Under the pieces are notes generated by a model, which worked only from the letters and a program-made list of their open reading frames with translations, was not told the DNA's origin and made no database searches. DNA of 17,687 nucleotides from an uncultured Peptococcaceae bacterium (lineage in GTDB: Bacteria > Bacillota > Peptococcia > Peptococcales > Peptococcaceae). The stretch lies in NCBI GenBank assembly GCA_900556545.1, contig USPE01000011.1:1-17687 (forward strand), in the 5' to 3' direction. The translations under genes were made by a program, and so were the position numbers. Position 1 is the stretch's first letter. Each line of letters starts with the position of its first letter. Positions 7,501-13,081 of this stretch are shown here, piece by piece.

Positions 7501-8318
7501 AGGCTTTAGTTGAGTACAACAACGCGTTTGATGCTTGGAAAGCATTTGAAGGGGAATGTCTGACAACTCCATCTGCAATCGTTCTGATTGTAAATGGCGA
7601 TACAGAAAATCCAATCGAATTAGATCCAGCAAGCGGTAAACAAATTGAAGATATTAACTTGATTGAGTTCACAGTAGCCCCATCCACTGCTGAAAATGCG
7701 CAGAACAAGATATTGAAAGTATACTATGACACTGAAAAGAAAGAGTATATTATTCCATTTACCTTAGTGAAAGATGAAACTATTAATTTCAGTCTGCAAG
7801 CTACCACAGGCAGCGCGGTACAGTATCGTATTGAAGAAGATGAAGCTGTAACGGCAGATGCAAATTATGTGGCTACCTATATTCATACCGGTGCATATAA
7901 AGAATTAGCAAAAGCATTGGAAGATGAAGCATCTCTGAAAGCATTAACTACAGATTATGCGGATTTAACCAGCGGCTCTGCAATCGGTTATGTATTCCAG
8001 AATGAATATAAAGATACTACCGGCGGAGAAACAGAAGGTGGTGGTGACGGTGGAAATACTGGCGGTGGAGATACGCCACCAGAAACCGTAATCGAAGATC
8101 CAGATGTACCACTGACAGAACCAGAGGAAGAAATTGATATTGAAGATCCAGACGTGCCATTAGTAGACGTACCTGGAGAAGAAGTAGAAATTGAAGAACC
8201 AGAGGTTCCGTTGGGTGACGCACCACAAACAGGCGATAACAGCAACACAATTCCATTTGTGGTATTGATGCTGGTAGCAGCTTGCGGACTGGTAGTAACC
8301 AGAAGAAAATTCAACTAA
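1539..8318 (+). CDS. giant vWA / SpaA-Cna_B surface adhesin, 3' part
   Basis: 2259 residues in this frame, about 2396 if joined to the signal peptide at 1129. Residue numbers here start at 1539. The vWA domain covers about 1-200, with the remaining metal-site elements GSGTN (T80) and LLTDGE (D120). A beta-rich linker (200-345) follows. About 13 SpaA/Cna_B-like modules then begin near 354, 480, 610, 714, 841, 977, 1116, 1244, 1371, 1487, 1592, 1690 and 1784. Several keep the Lys...Glu...Asn set expected for internal isopeptide bonds, for example K616 (EKTW), E676 (VKET) and N710 (NITN). Residues 1808-2150 form a helix-rich insert, followed by a Gly linker, Pro/Glu repeats and a tail with PQTG (2229-2232), a hydrophobic segment and RRK. 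This is the architecture of a cell-wall-anchored adhesin or pilin-like protein. No sortase is in the window. ATG 1539 has no RBS and no signal peptide, so as written this part is unlikely to be made or exported by itself. Confidence 0.85.
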   Translation: MDSKEWVQEDNKWVQRTRLNLAVNAANQFISEYRENMSGAAYLSVVTFDKTANVYKTWADVKLDSSYKITEDDLLNGSGTNIRAGLQTAEVQLKNGTVQVNGSSVNISSIKNQYVILLTDGEPRHGAGEIDGIKYTNKTAAEYYADSIKASNIKLYTIGYGEAGQDWLKNEIASSGCHFQAKTGADLTAIFKKIYGDIKLLTSAWTVTDPMAEHITCLGMYDDKNKYKEGESFSLNRPGDADKGEDATVVYSSFKNNTINWNLLDTPVTGSGTAEDPYTYTMNYRVRLDNTFDVFKEYVANTGDGKYQTNGTTTLVYAIKEDSNSQALKYGPFTVDFKVPSVNGFLAHQNGKTDIKFVKIDGTTQKPIKDVRFTLTFAEDDSKNHKHDSKSLFAGAGTLVTSDKDGKFEFTNIPSGHTYTLTETNAPEGYVTGGPWTVKVDYKNVTITDNKDNSVVTINTDEKSDYKGKFVITNSKGKGNIQFNKTDDRGNALAGATFGLYTDEKCTKAVQKNDGTAFTATSADENGKVTFSNVEVGTYYIKELGADEDGFITIGTGENGRTFKVDEAVYKVEVKNGKTTTKLEKVPSKNDKKGGCGEPTVTKIKNTEYVKISGEKTWVDGNDAGRPSKITVQLSNNKNGKVETKDVTAGSNGKWEYSFMAPKYAGNDEITYTVKETEVGNVAVGDNGYVTDGQNNNLYQVTYDNNNITNTKLTTVSGSKIWQNSDLEDSWPKGAEVTVGLYYQDGDKKLVAVNDSNGQSLQDTLISAGDTFTFADLPQYDENGEIIYVVKEESVTIGETKYDVTDGKITIGSGDNAVVYTVSNGTGSNGYNITNTLAGDADVIITKTWGTVNGLVNEHFDSISVKITGTTGTGTDAETVDYNYTIKKGENWTVTDSKNVTLAFDTDYTATINDNGDWKIKFLKLPVANGSGVKYTYTVAETAINGVAVNAGKANGYTVSVGSNNDPLHITNTPETATLKIEKNWNGVEDENIPSGNVIFAIVGEVGNGSGKTTVINTSATVNVTGKWETLITLPKQWQGEAITYTVGETNIPEGYEVSYQVNDKDATAEKVTWTPAGSDKSQSLWGAVIDWITGQPSAVTGETCTVIATNTLQTAGIQFTKSYSGGVLEGSKGNESEVTFAEFTLAADGENIEVKRQQNSNIYKTADGALKYGVVYTLSETTVPAGYTPMADKYLKLTKDTNGYKVVEYNADGEVLTGEEAKEYFVTNGVANLGTIVNNVIKGEFTFTKVFNSTVPEKVPTFTVYEATKNAGDNSYTTTETEVAGAVETPTVVANTGWTYKISNLECGKYYAVVEDNVTNYEPLTFYLSVESGANNTVNVTVVQTLVAGKENNSVWNNDNTVLTNTVKTAELTLTKTYDDKATNLIGDDTAVFTVYNDAAYTESPVMTVNSGYTFSNLECGKTYYVKETAPAGYYGVTFEIVVTEGANDAAVATIRNAVMLDANGNTTNIPASIDNNTLDNTIKITSFSFTKEYVGPQPEEFATFTVTADKDKTYSQTVSIADGKYTLSGLKFGYTYTVKENAPEGYVPAEFTVTVDTTGNVTATSKDATGKDVVTDANGTVVTNYLEQQKLSLKGMKKWIGGTTDSAITLTLFRDGVETENTTTTSLKFNWEYHFDNLDRFNVETGNAYEYTVKETLVEGFKAYYDKTIDKDGNIIINVTNVKDVAMVPISGIKKWFDTLEEHPTVKVELYQRDIEGNNKLVETKELSEGNWEYDFGLWPRTDNEGNPYEYQILEKDVPEGYVSIVSGYDVHNIPMALYNMGNISVTKEVINTPANTNEFGFTLFVKALHRVEGVLDEAQQSAKTMLATALSNAKDKLAETTEKEDSARTLFENSVFLTHTSASSYQFFVTDGDKNATMAVTTGSAYYVDNVDIDLQVENTESAWAEAKKAAASIIQVIEDMVNELLGTANEPEPTERSIEAANRPSTSVMLTRIADEVEVTSGSAIAFTEDSLNGMFDAMVEHKKALVEYNNAFDAWKAFEGECLTTPSAIVLIVNGDTENPIELDPASGKQIEDINLIEFTVAPSTAENAQNKILKVYYDTEKKEYIIPFTLVKDETINFSLQATTGSAVQYRIEEDEAVTADANYVATYIHTGAYKELAKALEDEASLKALTTDYADLTSGSAIGYVFQNEYKDTTGGETEGGGDGGNTGGGDTPPETVIEDPDVPLTEPEEEIDIEDPDVPLVDVPGEEVEIEEPEVPLGDAPQTGDNSNTIPFVVLMLVAACGLVVTRRKFN
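2598..7000 (+). repeat. array of ~13 divergent SpaA/Cna_B-like modules
   Basis: Each module opens with a hydrophobic strand and a Lys-aromatic pair (KTW, KIW, KNW, KSY, KVF, KTY, KEY, KKW). Most continue to a ...Y.VKET/KE.. strand, often followed by AP.GY or VP.GY, and end in an ITNT-like strand. The modules are divergent at DNA level, so they are old duplications rather than fresh tandem copies. In known Cna_B/SpaA domains the Lys and Asn form an isopeptide bond helped by Glu, giving a stiff protease-resistant stalk. Here that is inferred from the residues. Confidence 0.7.
6960..8010 (+). other. helix-rich C-terminal insert with GSA motifs
   Basis: Residues about 1808-2157 of the 1539 frame. 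The region departs from beta-module character and includes two long helical stretches: 1814-1857, with Ala/Gln/Lys/Glu-rich AQQSAKTMLATALSNAK, and 1903-1930, with AWAEAKKAAASIIQVIEDM. The motif TTGSA or TSGSA recurs at 1884, 1964, 2089 and 2144, each next to a strand-like segment, with a variant TTPSA at 2009. It ends in YVFQNEYKD, a typical last strand of a terminal Cna_B-like domain. I read it as a final stalk module interrupted by helical inserts. The function is unknown. Confidence 0.45.
8097..8213 (+). repeat. DPDVPL-type Pro/Glu wall-spanning repeats
   Basis: DPDVPL, DPDVPL and EPEVPL occur at residues 2187, 2203 and 2220, separated by Glu/Ile/Val-rich spacers of about 10 residues. They are preceded by a Gly-rich linker (GGGDGGNTGGG). 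Such acidic Pro repeats directly before a sorting signal usually span the cell wall. Confidence 0.65.
8214..8315 (+). other. C-terminal PQTG sorting signal
   Basis: The tail is GDAPQTGDNSN, then a hydrophobic helix (FVVLMLVAACGLVV) and the basic end TRRKFN. It is a variant of LPxTG in which Ala replaces Leu. The order motif - hydrophobic helix - positive tail is that of sortase substrates. If the host is a diderm Negativicute, such a signal would be unusual. Confidence 0.7.
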
Positions 8319-8407
8319 AACAAGTCGTGTCATGCCCGCAGCAGCTTTATCCTGCAGTGCAGACTGACAGATTTGTAACAACCAAATAACCGGGCAACCG
8401 GCATGGT

Positions 8408-8439
8408 AAAAGGCTCTCTGTTTCGGCAGAGGGCCTTTT
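8408..8439 (+). terminator. intrinsic terminator after adhesin gene
   Basis: AAAAGGCTCTCTG (8408-8420) pairs with CAGAGGGCCTTTT (8427-8439), with one G-U pair and loop TTTCGG. The stem is 13 bp. It lies 90 bases after the adhesin stop and closes the two-gene adhesin transcript. The A/T ends could let it act in both directions. Confidence 0.85.
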
Positions 8440-8440
8440 G

Positions 8441-8720
8441 CTGTATGTGTATAACCATCGGCGGTTTATTGCAATGGTATCTTTACATACGCTCATTTTT
8501 ATATCCCTGTTTATATTCCTGCTTGCGTAGTTGGCAGCAGCATGATAGACTAAAGATAAGAAATTATGTACTAACAAACAACACAGTAAATAATTCCTCT
8601 CTTTCCCTCCGGCAAGTATCATTCTAAACGATGCGGCAAAATAATTTCCCAATAAAATATCGGTTCATCAGTTGATATTGATTTGTTATTCATTGAATAT
8701 TGCTCAACTGAGAAGAATCG
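8441..8720. other. non-coding gap before rpn-like gene
   Basis: AT-rich sequence without a supported gene. Short frames on either strand lack an RBS, and the minus-strand frame runs through the terminator. Possible -35-like TTGATA/TTGATT hexamers near 8670-8680 have no convincing -10 partner, so I do not call a promoter. Confidence 0.4.
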
Positions 8721-8736
8721 GCGGAGGTGCGATTAT

Positions 8737-9615
8737 TTGCCAGCAAACAGAGTGTATAAGGACAGTGTATTTTCCCTTTATCTAAGCCAGCCGGAGCGTC
8801 TGGTGGAAGTATACAACGCCGTAGCAGGGACAAACTATCCATCGGATACCCCGGTGCAGATTAACACATTGGAAGATGTGCTGTGGAAAGAACAGATTAA
8901 CGATTTATCCTTTGTGTTGGATGGTCAGATGGTGGTGCTGATAGAGCATCAGTCTACCGTCAACGAGAACATGGCCCTGCGGATGCTATTGTACGGAGCA
9001 AGAGTGTATGAAAAAATGCTGCCGGCCAATGCAGTGTATCGGCGCAAGCGGATAGCCATCCCCACACCGCGGTTTATTGTGCTGTACAATGGTACAGAAG
9101 AATACCCGGAGCATCAGGAGCAGTGGCTGTCCCAAAGTTTTATCGTAGAGGAAGATAGTCCGGTATTAGAATTAAAAGTAGATATCTACAATATCAATTA
9201 TAACCAATCATCTCAGCTGATACAGAAAAGTAAAAGTCTAAAAGAATACAGTTTATTTGTGCATATGGTAAATGTGGGAATCAGAGAAGGATTAGCCTTT
9301 GGTGAAGCAGTAACCAAAGCGATCCGTTACTGCATTGCCCATGATATTATGGGAGAGTTTTTGAGCAAACATGGAAGCGAGGTGGAAAACATGCTGTTTA
9401 CAGAATGGAATATGGATGAAGCATTGGCAGTTACCGCAGAAGAAGCCAGGGCTGAAGGCGAAGCTAGAGGAAGGGTTGCTGGAAGGATCGAAGGCGAACG
9501 CAGTGGCTTGGAAAAAGCTGTGCGAGCGTTAGACGGTGTGTTATCCGCTGAGGTGATTGCGGAAAAGTTGGGATTGCCATTGGAGTATGTGCAAGAGATT
9601 TTGAAGAAACAGTAA
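8737..9615 (+). CDS. Rpn/YhgA-like PD-(D/E)XK nuclease
   Basis: 292 residues. The start is placed at TTG 8737 because GGAGGTG (8723-8729) lies 7 bases upstream and the protein then begins PANRVYKDSVFSLYLS, where this family normally begins. The frame extends to 8683 but without an RBS. The conserved nuclease core is visible: NDLSF with D56, and VVLIEHQST with E70 and Q72, the D...ExQ form of the PD-(D/E)XK motif used in the Rpn/PF04754 (transposase-31, recombination-promoting nuclease) family. IPTPRFIVLYNG and the C-terminal EARAEGEARGRVAGRIEGE stretch are also family hallmarks. Members were first annotated as transposases. In E. coli RpnA acts as a DNA-cutting toxin with anti-phage activity, held in check by a short protein translated from inside its own gene. 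The gene stands alone between two terminators, like many horizontally spread copies. Active-site residues look intact. Confidence 0.85.
   Translation: MPANRVYKDSVFSLYLSQPERLVEVYNAVAGTNYPSDTPVQINTLEDVLWKEQINDLSFVLDGQMVVLIEHQSTVNENMALRMLLYGARVYEKMLPANAVYRRKRIAIPTPRFIVLYNGTEEYPEHQEQWLSQSFIVEEDSPVLELKVDIYNINYNQSSQLIQKSKSLKEYSLFVHMVNVGIREGLAFGEAVTKAIRYCIAHDIMGEFLSKHGSEVENMLFTEWNMDEALAVTAEEARAEGEARGRVAGRIEGERSGLEKAVRALDGVLSAEVIAEKLGLPLEYVQEILKKQ
9391..9615 (+). CDS. possible internal short Rpn product (antitoxin-like)
   Basis: In frame with the nuclease gene, ATG 9391 is preceded by GAGGTG (9379-9384) at 6 bases, an RBS as good as that of the full gene, which must use a TTG. The product would be the last 74 residues: an acidic/Arg-Gly helical segment (AEEARAEGEARGRVAGRIEGE) and a small C-terminal helical domain, without the nuclease core. 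In E. coli rpnA a similar internal start makes RpnA-S, which blocks the full-length toxin. Function here is by analogy only. Confidence 0.4.
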   Translation: MLFTEWNMDEALAVTAEEARAEGEARGRVAGRIEGERSGLEKAVRALDGVLSAEVIAEKLGLPLEYVQEILKKQ

Positions 9616-9622
9616 GAGGAAT

Positions 9623-9655
9623 GGCTCTGTATCGCTATGATGCAGAGCCGTTTTG
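9623..9655 (+). terminator. intrinsic terminator after rpn-like gene
   Basis: GGCTCTG (9623-9629) pairs with CAGAGCC (9643-9649). The stem continues inward by a G-U pair and ATC/GAT to a GCTAT loop and is followed by GTTTTG. It starts 7 bases after the stop codon. Confidence 0.8.
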
Positions 9656-9764
9656 CTAGTGGTAGTTTATTAAAAAAAATAGGAGCAGTTTAGAAATTGT
9701 AAGACAAGAGTAGTTTGACAGGCAGGGACAAGGTATTTTTGTGCAATCTGGTATATGAAAAATC

Positions 9765-9794
9765 TTGACTGGCCGATATTGTATTTAGTATAAT
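9765..9794 (+). promoter_or_regulatory. sigma-A type promoter upstream of ispE
   Basis: TTGACT (9765-9770), an 18-base spacer and TATAAT (9789-9794). The start would be near 9801, giving a leader of about 165 nt before ispE. Confidence 0.7.
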
Positions 9795-9815
9795 AAAAAC
9801 GAGAATAAAAACGGA

Positions 9816-9859
9816 GGGGTTGTTGCACAAAAGATGAGGTTTTTTGCTGCAGCAACCCC
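9816..9859 (+). promoter_or_regulatory. leader hairpin, possible attenuator of ispE
   Basis: GGGGTTGTTGC (9816-9826) pairs with GCAGCAACCCC (9849-9859) with one G-U pair. It is followed by GATTTTG, a weak U-tract. GGAGGGG at 9813-9819, an RBS-like sequence, is partly inside the stem and is followed by TTG codons and an early TGA (9835-9837), so a tiny leader peptide is conceivable. The hairpin may partly terminate transcription before ispE. The structure is seen directly; its role is inferred. Confidence 0.35.
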
Positions 9860-9966
9860 GATTTTGTACTATTTTTGTGCCAGCGGCAGAAAAGTAGAAG
9901 TAATCAAATACATAGCAATTGCAGAAAATTTGTATTTAGATTTTTTCTTTGCAAGGAGGCAAAGCA

Positions 9967-10860
9967 ATGACCAGAGCAAAGATTATAGCTTATGCTAAAA
10001 TTAATTTGGTGCTAGACGTACTGCGCAAACGGGAAGATGGTTACCATGAAGTATCTATGGTAATGCAGGCCATTGATTTGGCGGATACGATTTTTTTGGA
10101 GGAAGCGCCGCGGAATTGGTTGGTAACAGATAATAAATATATTCCGCCTAATATGAATAATCTGGCTATGCGGGCGGTTCTTTTGATGCAGAAGCAGTTT
10201 CCCAAGGTGCCTCCATTACAGGTAACTTTAAAAAAACAGATTCCGGTGGCGGCTGGTATGGCTGGCGGCAGTACCGATTGTGCCGGTGTAATGCTGGGCA
10301 TTAATAAAATGTTTCATTTGGGACTGCAGTTGTCAGAACTGGAACAGCTGGCTGCAGAGTTAGGGTCGGATGTGCCTTTTTGTTTGGGAGGGCCGACGGC
10401 ACTGGCTACAGGCAGAGGGGAAAAAATCACATCGCTGCCTGATTGTCCGTCTTTATATTTTGTGTTGGTTAAGCCTCCTTTTGGCGTGTCTACGCCAAAA
10501 GTATATGGCAACCTGCATCTGGAGGAAATTTCTCATCATCCTGATGTGGATTTGTGTGTACAGGGCTTGCAAGCGGCAGATCGGCAGCAGGTATTGGCAT
10601 CCTTAGGTAATTTGTTGGAACACAGTACGTTTCGGTTGCAGCCCAATGTGGAAAAGTTAAAAACGCAGATGATAGGTTTTGGCTGTCAGCATGTGTTGAT
10701 GTCGGGCAGCGGCCCTACGGTGTTTGCTGCTTTTGCCGAAAAGTATCAGGCGCAGAAATACTATTATAGAATCAGAAGAAAATATCCGGGCGCAATATTG
10801 GCGCGGACAGTGGATCAATCTATGCTGAAAGAAAGGGTGAAGCTTTATGGTAACAAATAA
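9967..10860 (+). CDS. ispE: 4-diphosphocytidyl-2-C-methyl-D-erythritol kinase
   Basis: 297 residues, a GHMP-family kinase of the MEP (non-mevalonate) isoprenoid pathway. It phosphorylates CDP-methylerythritol with ATP in the cytosol. The start is ATG 9967 with AGGAGG 7 bases upstream; the longer frame from TTG 9949 has no RBS. Motifs: AKINLVLDV with catalytic Lys 11, DGYHEVSMVMQAIDL, the Gly-rich ATP loop PVAAGMAGGSTDCAG (93-107), LGSDVPF with catalytic Asp 135, and MSGSGPTVFAAF (245-256). Length and motif order are normal for IspE. Its last 14 bases overlap the GntR-type regulator, so the two are co-transcribed and probably coupled. MEP products feed the undecaprenyl carrier and quinones. 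Confidence 0.95.
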   Translation: MTRAKIIAYAKINLVLDVLRKREDGYHEVSMVMQAIDLADTIFLEEAPRNWLVTDNKYIPPNMNNLAMRAVLLMQKQFPKVPPLQVTLKKQIPVAAGMAGGSTDCAGVMLGINKMFHLGLQLSELEQLAAELGSDVPFCLGGPTALATGRGEKITSLPDCPSLYFVLVKPPFGVSTPKVYGNLHLEEISHHPDVDLCVQGLQAADRQQVLASLGNLLEHSTFRLQPNVEKLKTQMIGFGCQHVLMSGSGPTVFAAFAEKYQAQKYYYRIRRKYPGAILARTVDQSMLKERVKLYGNK

Positions 10861-11566
10861 TCAAAGTGGAAGAAAGTTGGTTCCTATCAAATTGGATGGT
10901 TATAAACCATTGCGTGATGTCGTATTTGAAACATTGCGGGATGCCATCATTACACAGGTGTTGAAACCGGGGGAACGTTTGATGGAAATTCAGCTGGCTG
11001 ATGAAATGGGTGTAAGCCGCACGCCTGTGCGGGAAGCCATTCGTAAGCTGGAGCTGGAGGGCCTGGTGGTAATGGTGCCGCGTAAAGGGGCTTATGTGGC
11101 CGGGGTTTCCATGAAGGATATCCATGAAGTATATGAAGTGCGTTCTGCATTGGAAATGTTGGCTGTTACACTGGCGGCAGAGCGAATTACTGAAGAGGAA
11201 CTGGACGCTCTGGAACGGCAGGTGCTGCGGGAATCAGAAGAAGAAGATAAGCCTAATAAAGGCGATTTGGACAGCATTATTTATATTGACAGCAGTTTCC
11301 ATGATATTATTTATCAGGCAGCACATAATCAACGCTTGGTGCAGTTTATCAATATTTTGCAGGAGCAGCTGCAGCGGTTCCGTGCAGCCTCGTTATCCAC
11401 TCCGGGCAGAAGTAAAACGGCGCTGGAAGAACATAAAAAAATTGTGGAAGCGTTGTCTGAGCGCAATGGTGAACTGGCAGCACAGCTAGCCCGTGAGCAT
11501 ATTGAAAATGCGGAAAATGCTATGATTTCGCAAATGGAAGAGAAGGGCGAATTAAGTCCTCGATAA
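10847..11566 (+). CDS. GntR-family regulator, FadR/FCD subfamily
   Basis: 239 residues. It starts inside the end of ispE at ATG 10847 with an AGGGTGA-type RBS. The winged helix-turn-helix is at about residues 20-85 (LRDAIITQVLKPGERLMEIQLADEMGVSRTPVREAIRKLELEG in segments, ending VVMVPRKGAYV), the classic GntR signature. The FCD ligand domain spans about 95-225 and keeps the metal set Asp148-x3-His152, His196 and His218 with family-typical spacing, so it probably binds a metal and a carboxylate ligand. FCD regulators usually repress operons for sugar acids or fatty/organic acids. No such operon is nearby, so the target is unknown. Pairing with ispE recurs, as far as I know, in Negativicutes genomes. 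A strong terminator follows. Confidence 0.92.
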   Translation: MVTNNQSGRKLVPIKLDGYKPLRDVVFETLRDAIITQVLKPGERLMEIQLADEMGVSRTPVREAIRKLELEGLVVMVPRKGAYVAGVSMKDIHEVYEVRSALEMLAVTLAAERITEEELDALERQVLRESEEEDKPNKGDLDSIIYIDSSFHDIIYQAAHNQRLVQFINILQEQLQRFRAASLSTPGRSKTALEEHKKIVEALSERNGELAAQLAREHIENAENAMISQMEEKGELSPR

Positions 11567-11622
11567 TAGAAGAAATAGAAAGTTGTTTTATAAAACAGTG
11601 GATCGCAGACAATATCATCAGA

Positions 11623-11664
11623 AGAATCTGATTGCCAAAATGGGGGCAGTCAGATTCTTTTTTT
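11623..11664 (+). terminator. strong intrinsic terminator of ispE-gntR
   Basis: AGAATCTGATTGCC (11623-11636) pairs with GGCAGTCAGATTCT (11645-11658), a 14-bp stem with one G-U pair. It is followed by a run of seven T (11658-11664). Confidence 0.92.
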
Positions 11665-11831
11665 GCTTGGCCATATAGATATACTGTAGTTATGAAAAAA
11701 CTATGAAAATATGTATCATGTTCTAATATTTTTGCAATTGGAGTGAAAAAAGAAACAAAATTACATTTTATCCCTTGTAAAAGAATGAAAAGTACGGTAA
11801 GATATAAATATAAATAAATCTATTTTATCGA

Positions 11832-11837
11832 TATAAT
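11832..11837 (+). promoter_or_regulatory. -10 box of the spoVG promoter
   Basis: TATAAT about 46 bases before the spoVG start. No good -35 hexamer is at 17 bases, and I could not fit the sigma-H consensus known for spoVG of Bacillus. The upstream 11665-11831 segment is AT-rich and otherwise empty. Confidence 0.35.
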
Positions 11838-11883
11838 AAGTTTATGGAACATTCTAGGTCATGACAGAAGGGCGGTGAACAGC

Positions 11884-12171
11884 ATGATTGTAACAGATAT
11901 TAGAATAAGAAAGGTAAATACCGAGGGGCGTATGAAAGCAATTGTATCCATTACATTTGATGATGCCTTTGCAGTACATGATATTAAAGTAGTAGAAGGC
12001 GAAAAAGGTCTGTTTGTTGCTATGCCTAGCAAAAGAATGCCGGATGGTGAATATAAAGATATTGCCCATCCAATTTCCAGCGCAACAAGAGAAATGATTC
12101 AAACGGCAGTGTTAAAAGAGTATGAGGCCATAGTAGCTGCTGCAAAAGAGGAAGAGGGAACTGAAGAATAA
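11884..12171 (+). CDS. spoVG: SpoVG-family regulatory nucleic-acid-binding protein
   Basis: 95 residues. ATG 11884 is chosen because GGCGGTG (11871-11877) is 6 bases upstream and MIVTDIRIRKV matches the family start; a GTG at 11875 would add three residues with poor RBS spacing. The body shows the SpoVG fold sequence: VTDIRIRKVNTEGRMKAIVSI, FDDAFAVHDIKVVEG, GLFVAMPSKRMPDGEYKDIAHP, then a C-terminal helix and an acidic tail (KEEEGTEE). SpoVG proteins are small dimeric DNA/RNA-binding regulators affecting septation, sporulation or virulence, depending on the species. They also occur in non-sporulating Firmicutes, so its presence does not prove sporulation. It is a single-gene unit with its own terminator. 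Confidence 0.95.
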   Translation: MIVTDIRIRKVNTEGRMKAIVSITFDDAFAVHDIKVVEGEKGLFVAMPSKRMPDGEYKDIAHPISSATREMIQTAVLKEYEAIVAAAKEEEGTEE

Positions 12172-12223
12172 AGCATTTATGGAAACGCTGTTTATAGGGT
12201 GTCAAAAGAGAACGTTTTTTATG

Positions 12224-12254
12224 GCGCGGTAGAAATTTCTGCCGCGCTGTTTTT
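12224..12254 (+). terminator. intrinsic terminator after spoVG
   Basis: GCGCGGTAGA (12224-12233) pairs with TCTGCCGCGC (12238-12247) around a four-base AATT loop, followed by TGTTTTT. The stem is GC-rich and begins 52 bases after the stop. Confidence 0.9.
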
Positions 12255-12394
12255 GTTGCCGCATATTCTATAGAACCTTTTTATTATACAATGTGAAGAT
12301 GTTCATATTTTAATGATTTTTACTCCGTTCGTTTGTAATCTTTCCTGTTTTAGCGTTGGTTTTGCGTCAAAGCATATAGGGCATCAATTAAGTG

Positions 12395-12423
12395 TTGAAA
12401 AGAAAAATTATTCATGTTATCAT
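12395..12423 (+). promoter_or_regulatory. promoter of the methyltransferase-GH3-HD-GYP operon
   Basis: TTGAAA (12395-12400), a 17-base spacer and TATCAT (12418-12423), with TG one base before the -10 (extended -10). The start would be near 12430, giving a leader of about 60 nt. The stretch 12255-12394 upstream holds no gene I can support. Confidence 0.6.
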
Positions 12424-12493
12424 AAAATTTGCAGAAAGAATAATGATTTTGCATGGGAATGTAGAGAAATGTTAAATGATTTGAGGATGACCT

Positions 12494-13081
12494 ATGATTG
12501 GATTTTTTTCAGGACTGCTGGTTTTTCTGTTATTCGTGTTATATGATCTGGGACAAGCCAATTTATTGCCAAATATCTGGTCACGTTTGGCACGTTCCTT
12601 TTTTTTGCTTGGCTTCACAATTTTAGCTGGTTGTACAGCTGTTTTGGTGTGGGCGCAAGGTTTGCAGATATTGCTCCGGCATAGTATCAATTTTGGATTT
12701 TTACTTTGTGCGTTCTTATTTTTGGGGCTTTTAATTTATACGTTGTTTTTTGCGCTGCCTTTTCAGGAAACATATGTGGATCAGACTGCGGGCGCAAAGA
12801 CCTATGATAAAGGGATGTATGCCTTGTGCCGTCATCCGGGTGTACTTTGGTTTACAGGATTTTATTGCTGCCTATGGCTCGCTTTGGGTGGTGCAGCGTT
12901 GTTTTGGTTAGCATTTTGGTATAGTTTGTTTAATGTAGGTTATGTATTGGTACAGGATTATTATACGTTTCCTCGCATATTTACTGATTATGCTCAATAT
13001 AAGCGACAAGTTCCCTTTTTATTGCCTAATGTAAAAAGCTTAAAAAATTGTATTTTGACTCTGCGGAAAGTTGGTGACTAA
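12494..13081 (+). CDS. membrane methyltransferase, ICMT/PEMT-like
   Basis: 195 residues, start ATG 12494 after a GAGGATGA RBS. It has about five hydrophobic segments, roughly 2-18, 33-53, 66-90, 113-133 and 135-155. The signature YALCRHPGVLWF (109-120) matches the RHP motif of isoprenylcysteine carboxyl methyltransferase and phospholipid/phenol O-methyltransferases. The end, DYYTFPRIFTDYAQYKRQVPFLLPN (in parts 155-179), corresponds to the conserved E..L...F...Y..Y...VP..iP block, with Asp155 where Glu is usual. Such enzymes use S-adenosylmethionine to methylate small or lipid substrates at the membrane. The substrate cannot be told; prenylated proteins are not expected in bacteria. Its stop codon is directly followed by the ATG of the GH3-like gene, so both are one operon, and the two enzymes may act on the same lipid-like acid. 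Confidence 0.75.
   Translation: MIGFFSGLLVFLLFVLYDLGQANLLPNIWSRLARSFFLLGFTILAGCTAVLVWAQGLQILLRHSINFGFLLCAFLFLGLLIYTLFFALPFQETYVDQTAGAKTYDKGMYALCRHPGVLWFTGFYCCLWLALGGAALFWLAFWYSLFNVGYVLVQDYYTFPRIFTDYAQYKRQVPFLLPNVKSLKNCILTLRKVGD

Noticed and set aside
8347..8652. Minus-strand 101-residue frame after the adhesin
   Set aside because: It runs through the terminator hairpin, has no RBS and shows no recognisable protein features.
8737..9615. Insertion sequence with terminal repeats around the Rpn-like gene
   Set aside because: No flanking inverted repeats or target-site duplication were seen. PF04754-type proteins are usually single genes without IS ends.
9834..9998. 54-residue + strand frame beginning MRFFAAATPILYYF before ispE
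   Set aside because: The only RBS-like sequence is 14 bases upstream, too far. The frame overlaps the ispE start and is most likely leader sequence.
12313..12546. 77-residue + strand frame before the methyltransferase
   Set aside because: No RBS, overlaps the promoter and the start of the true gene, and has a low-complexity translation.
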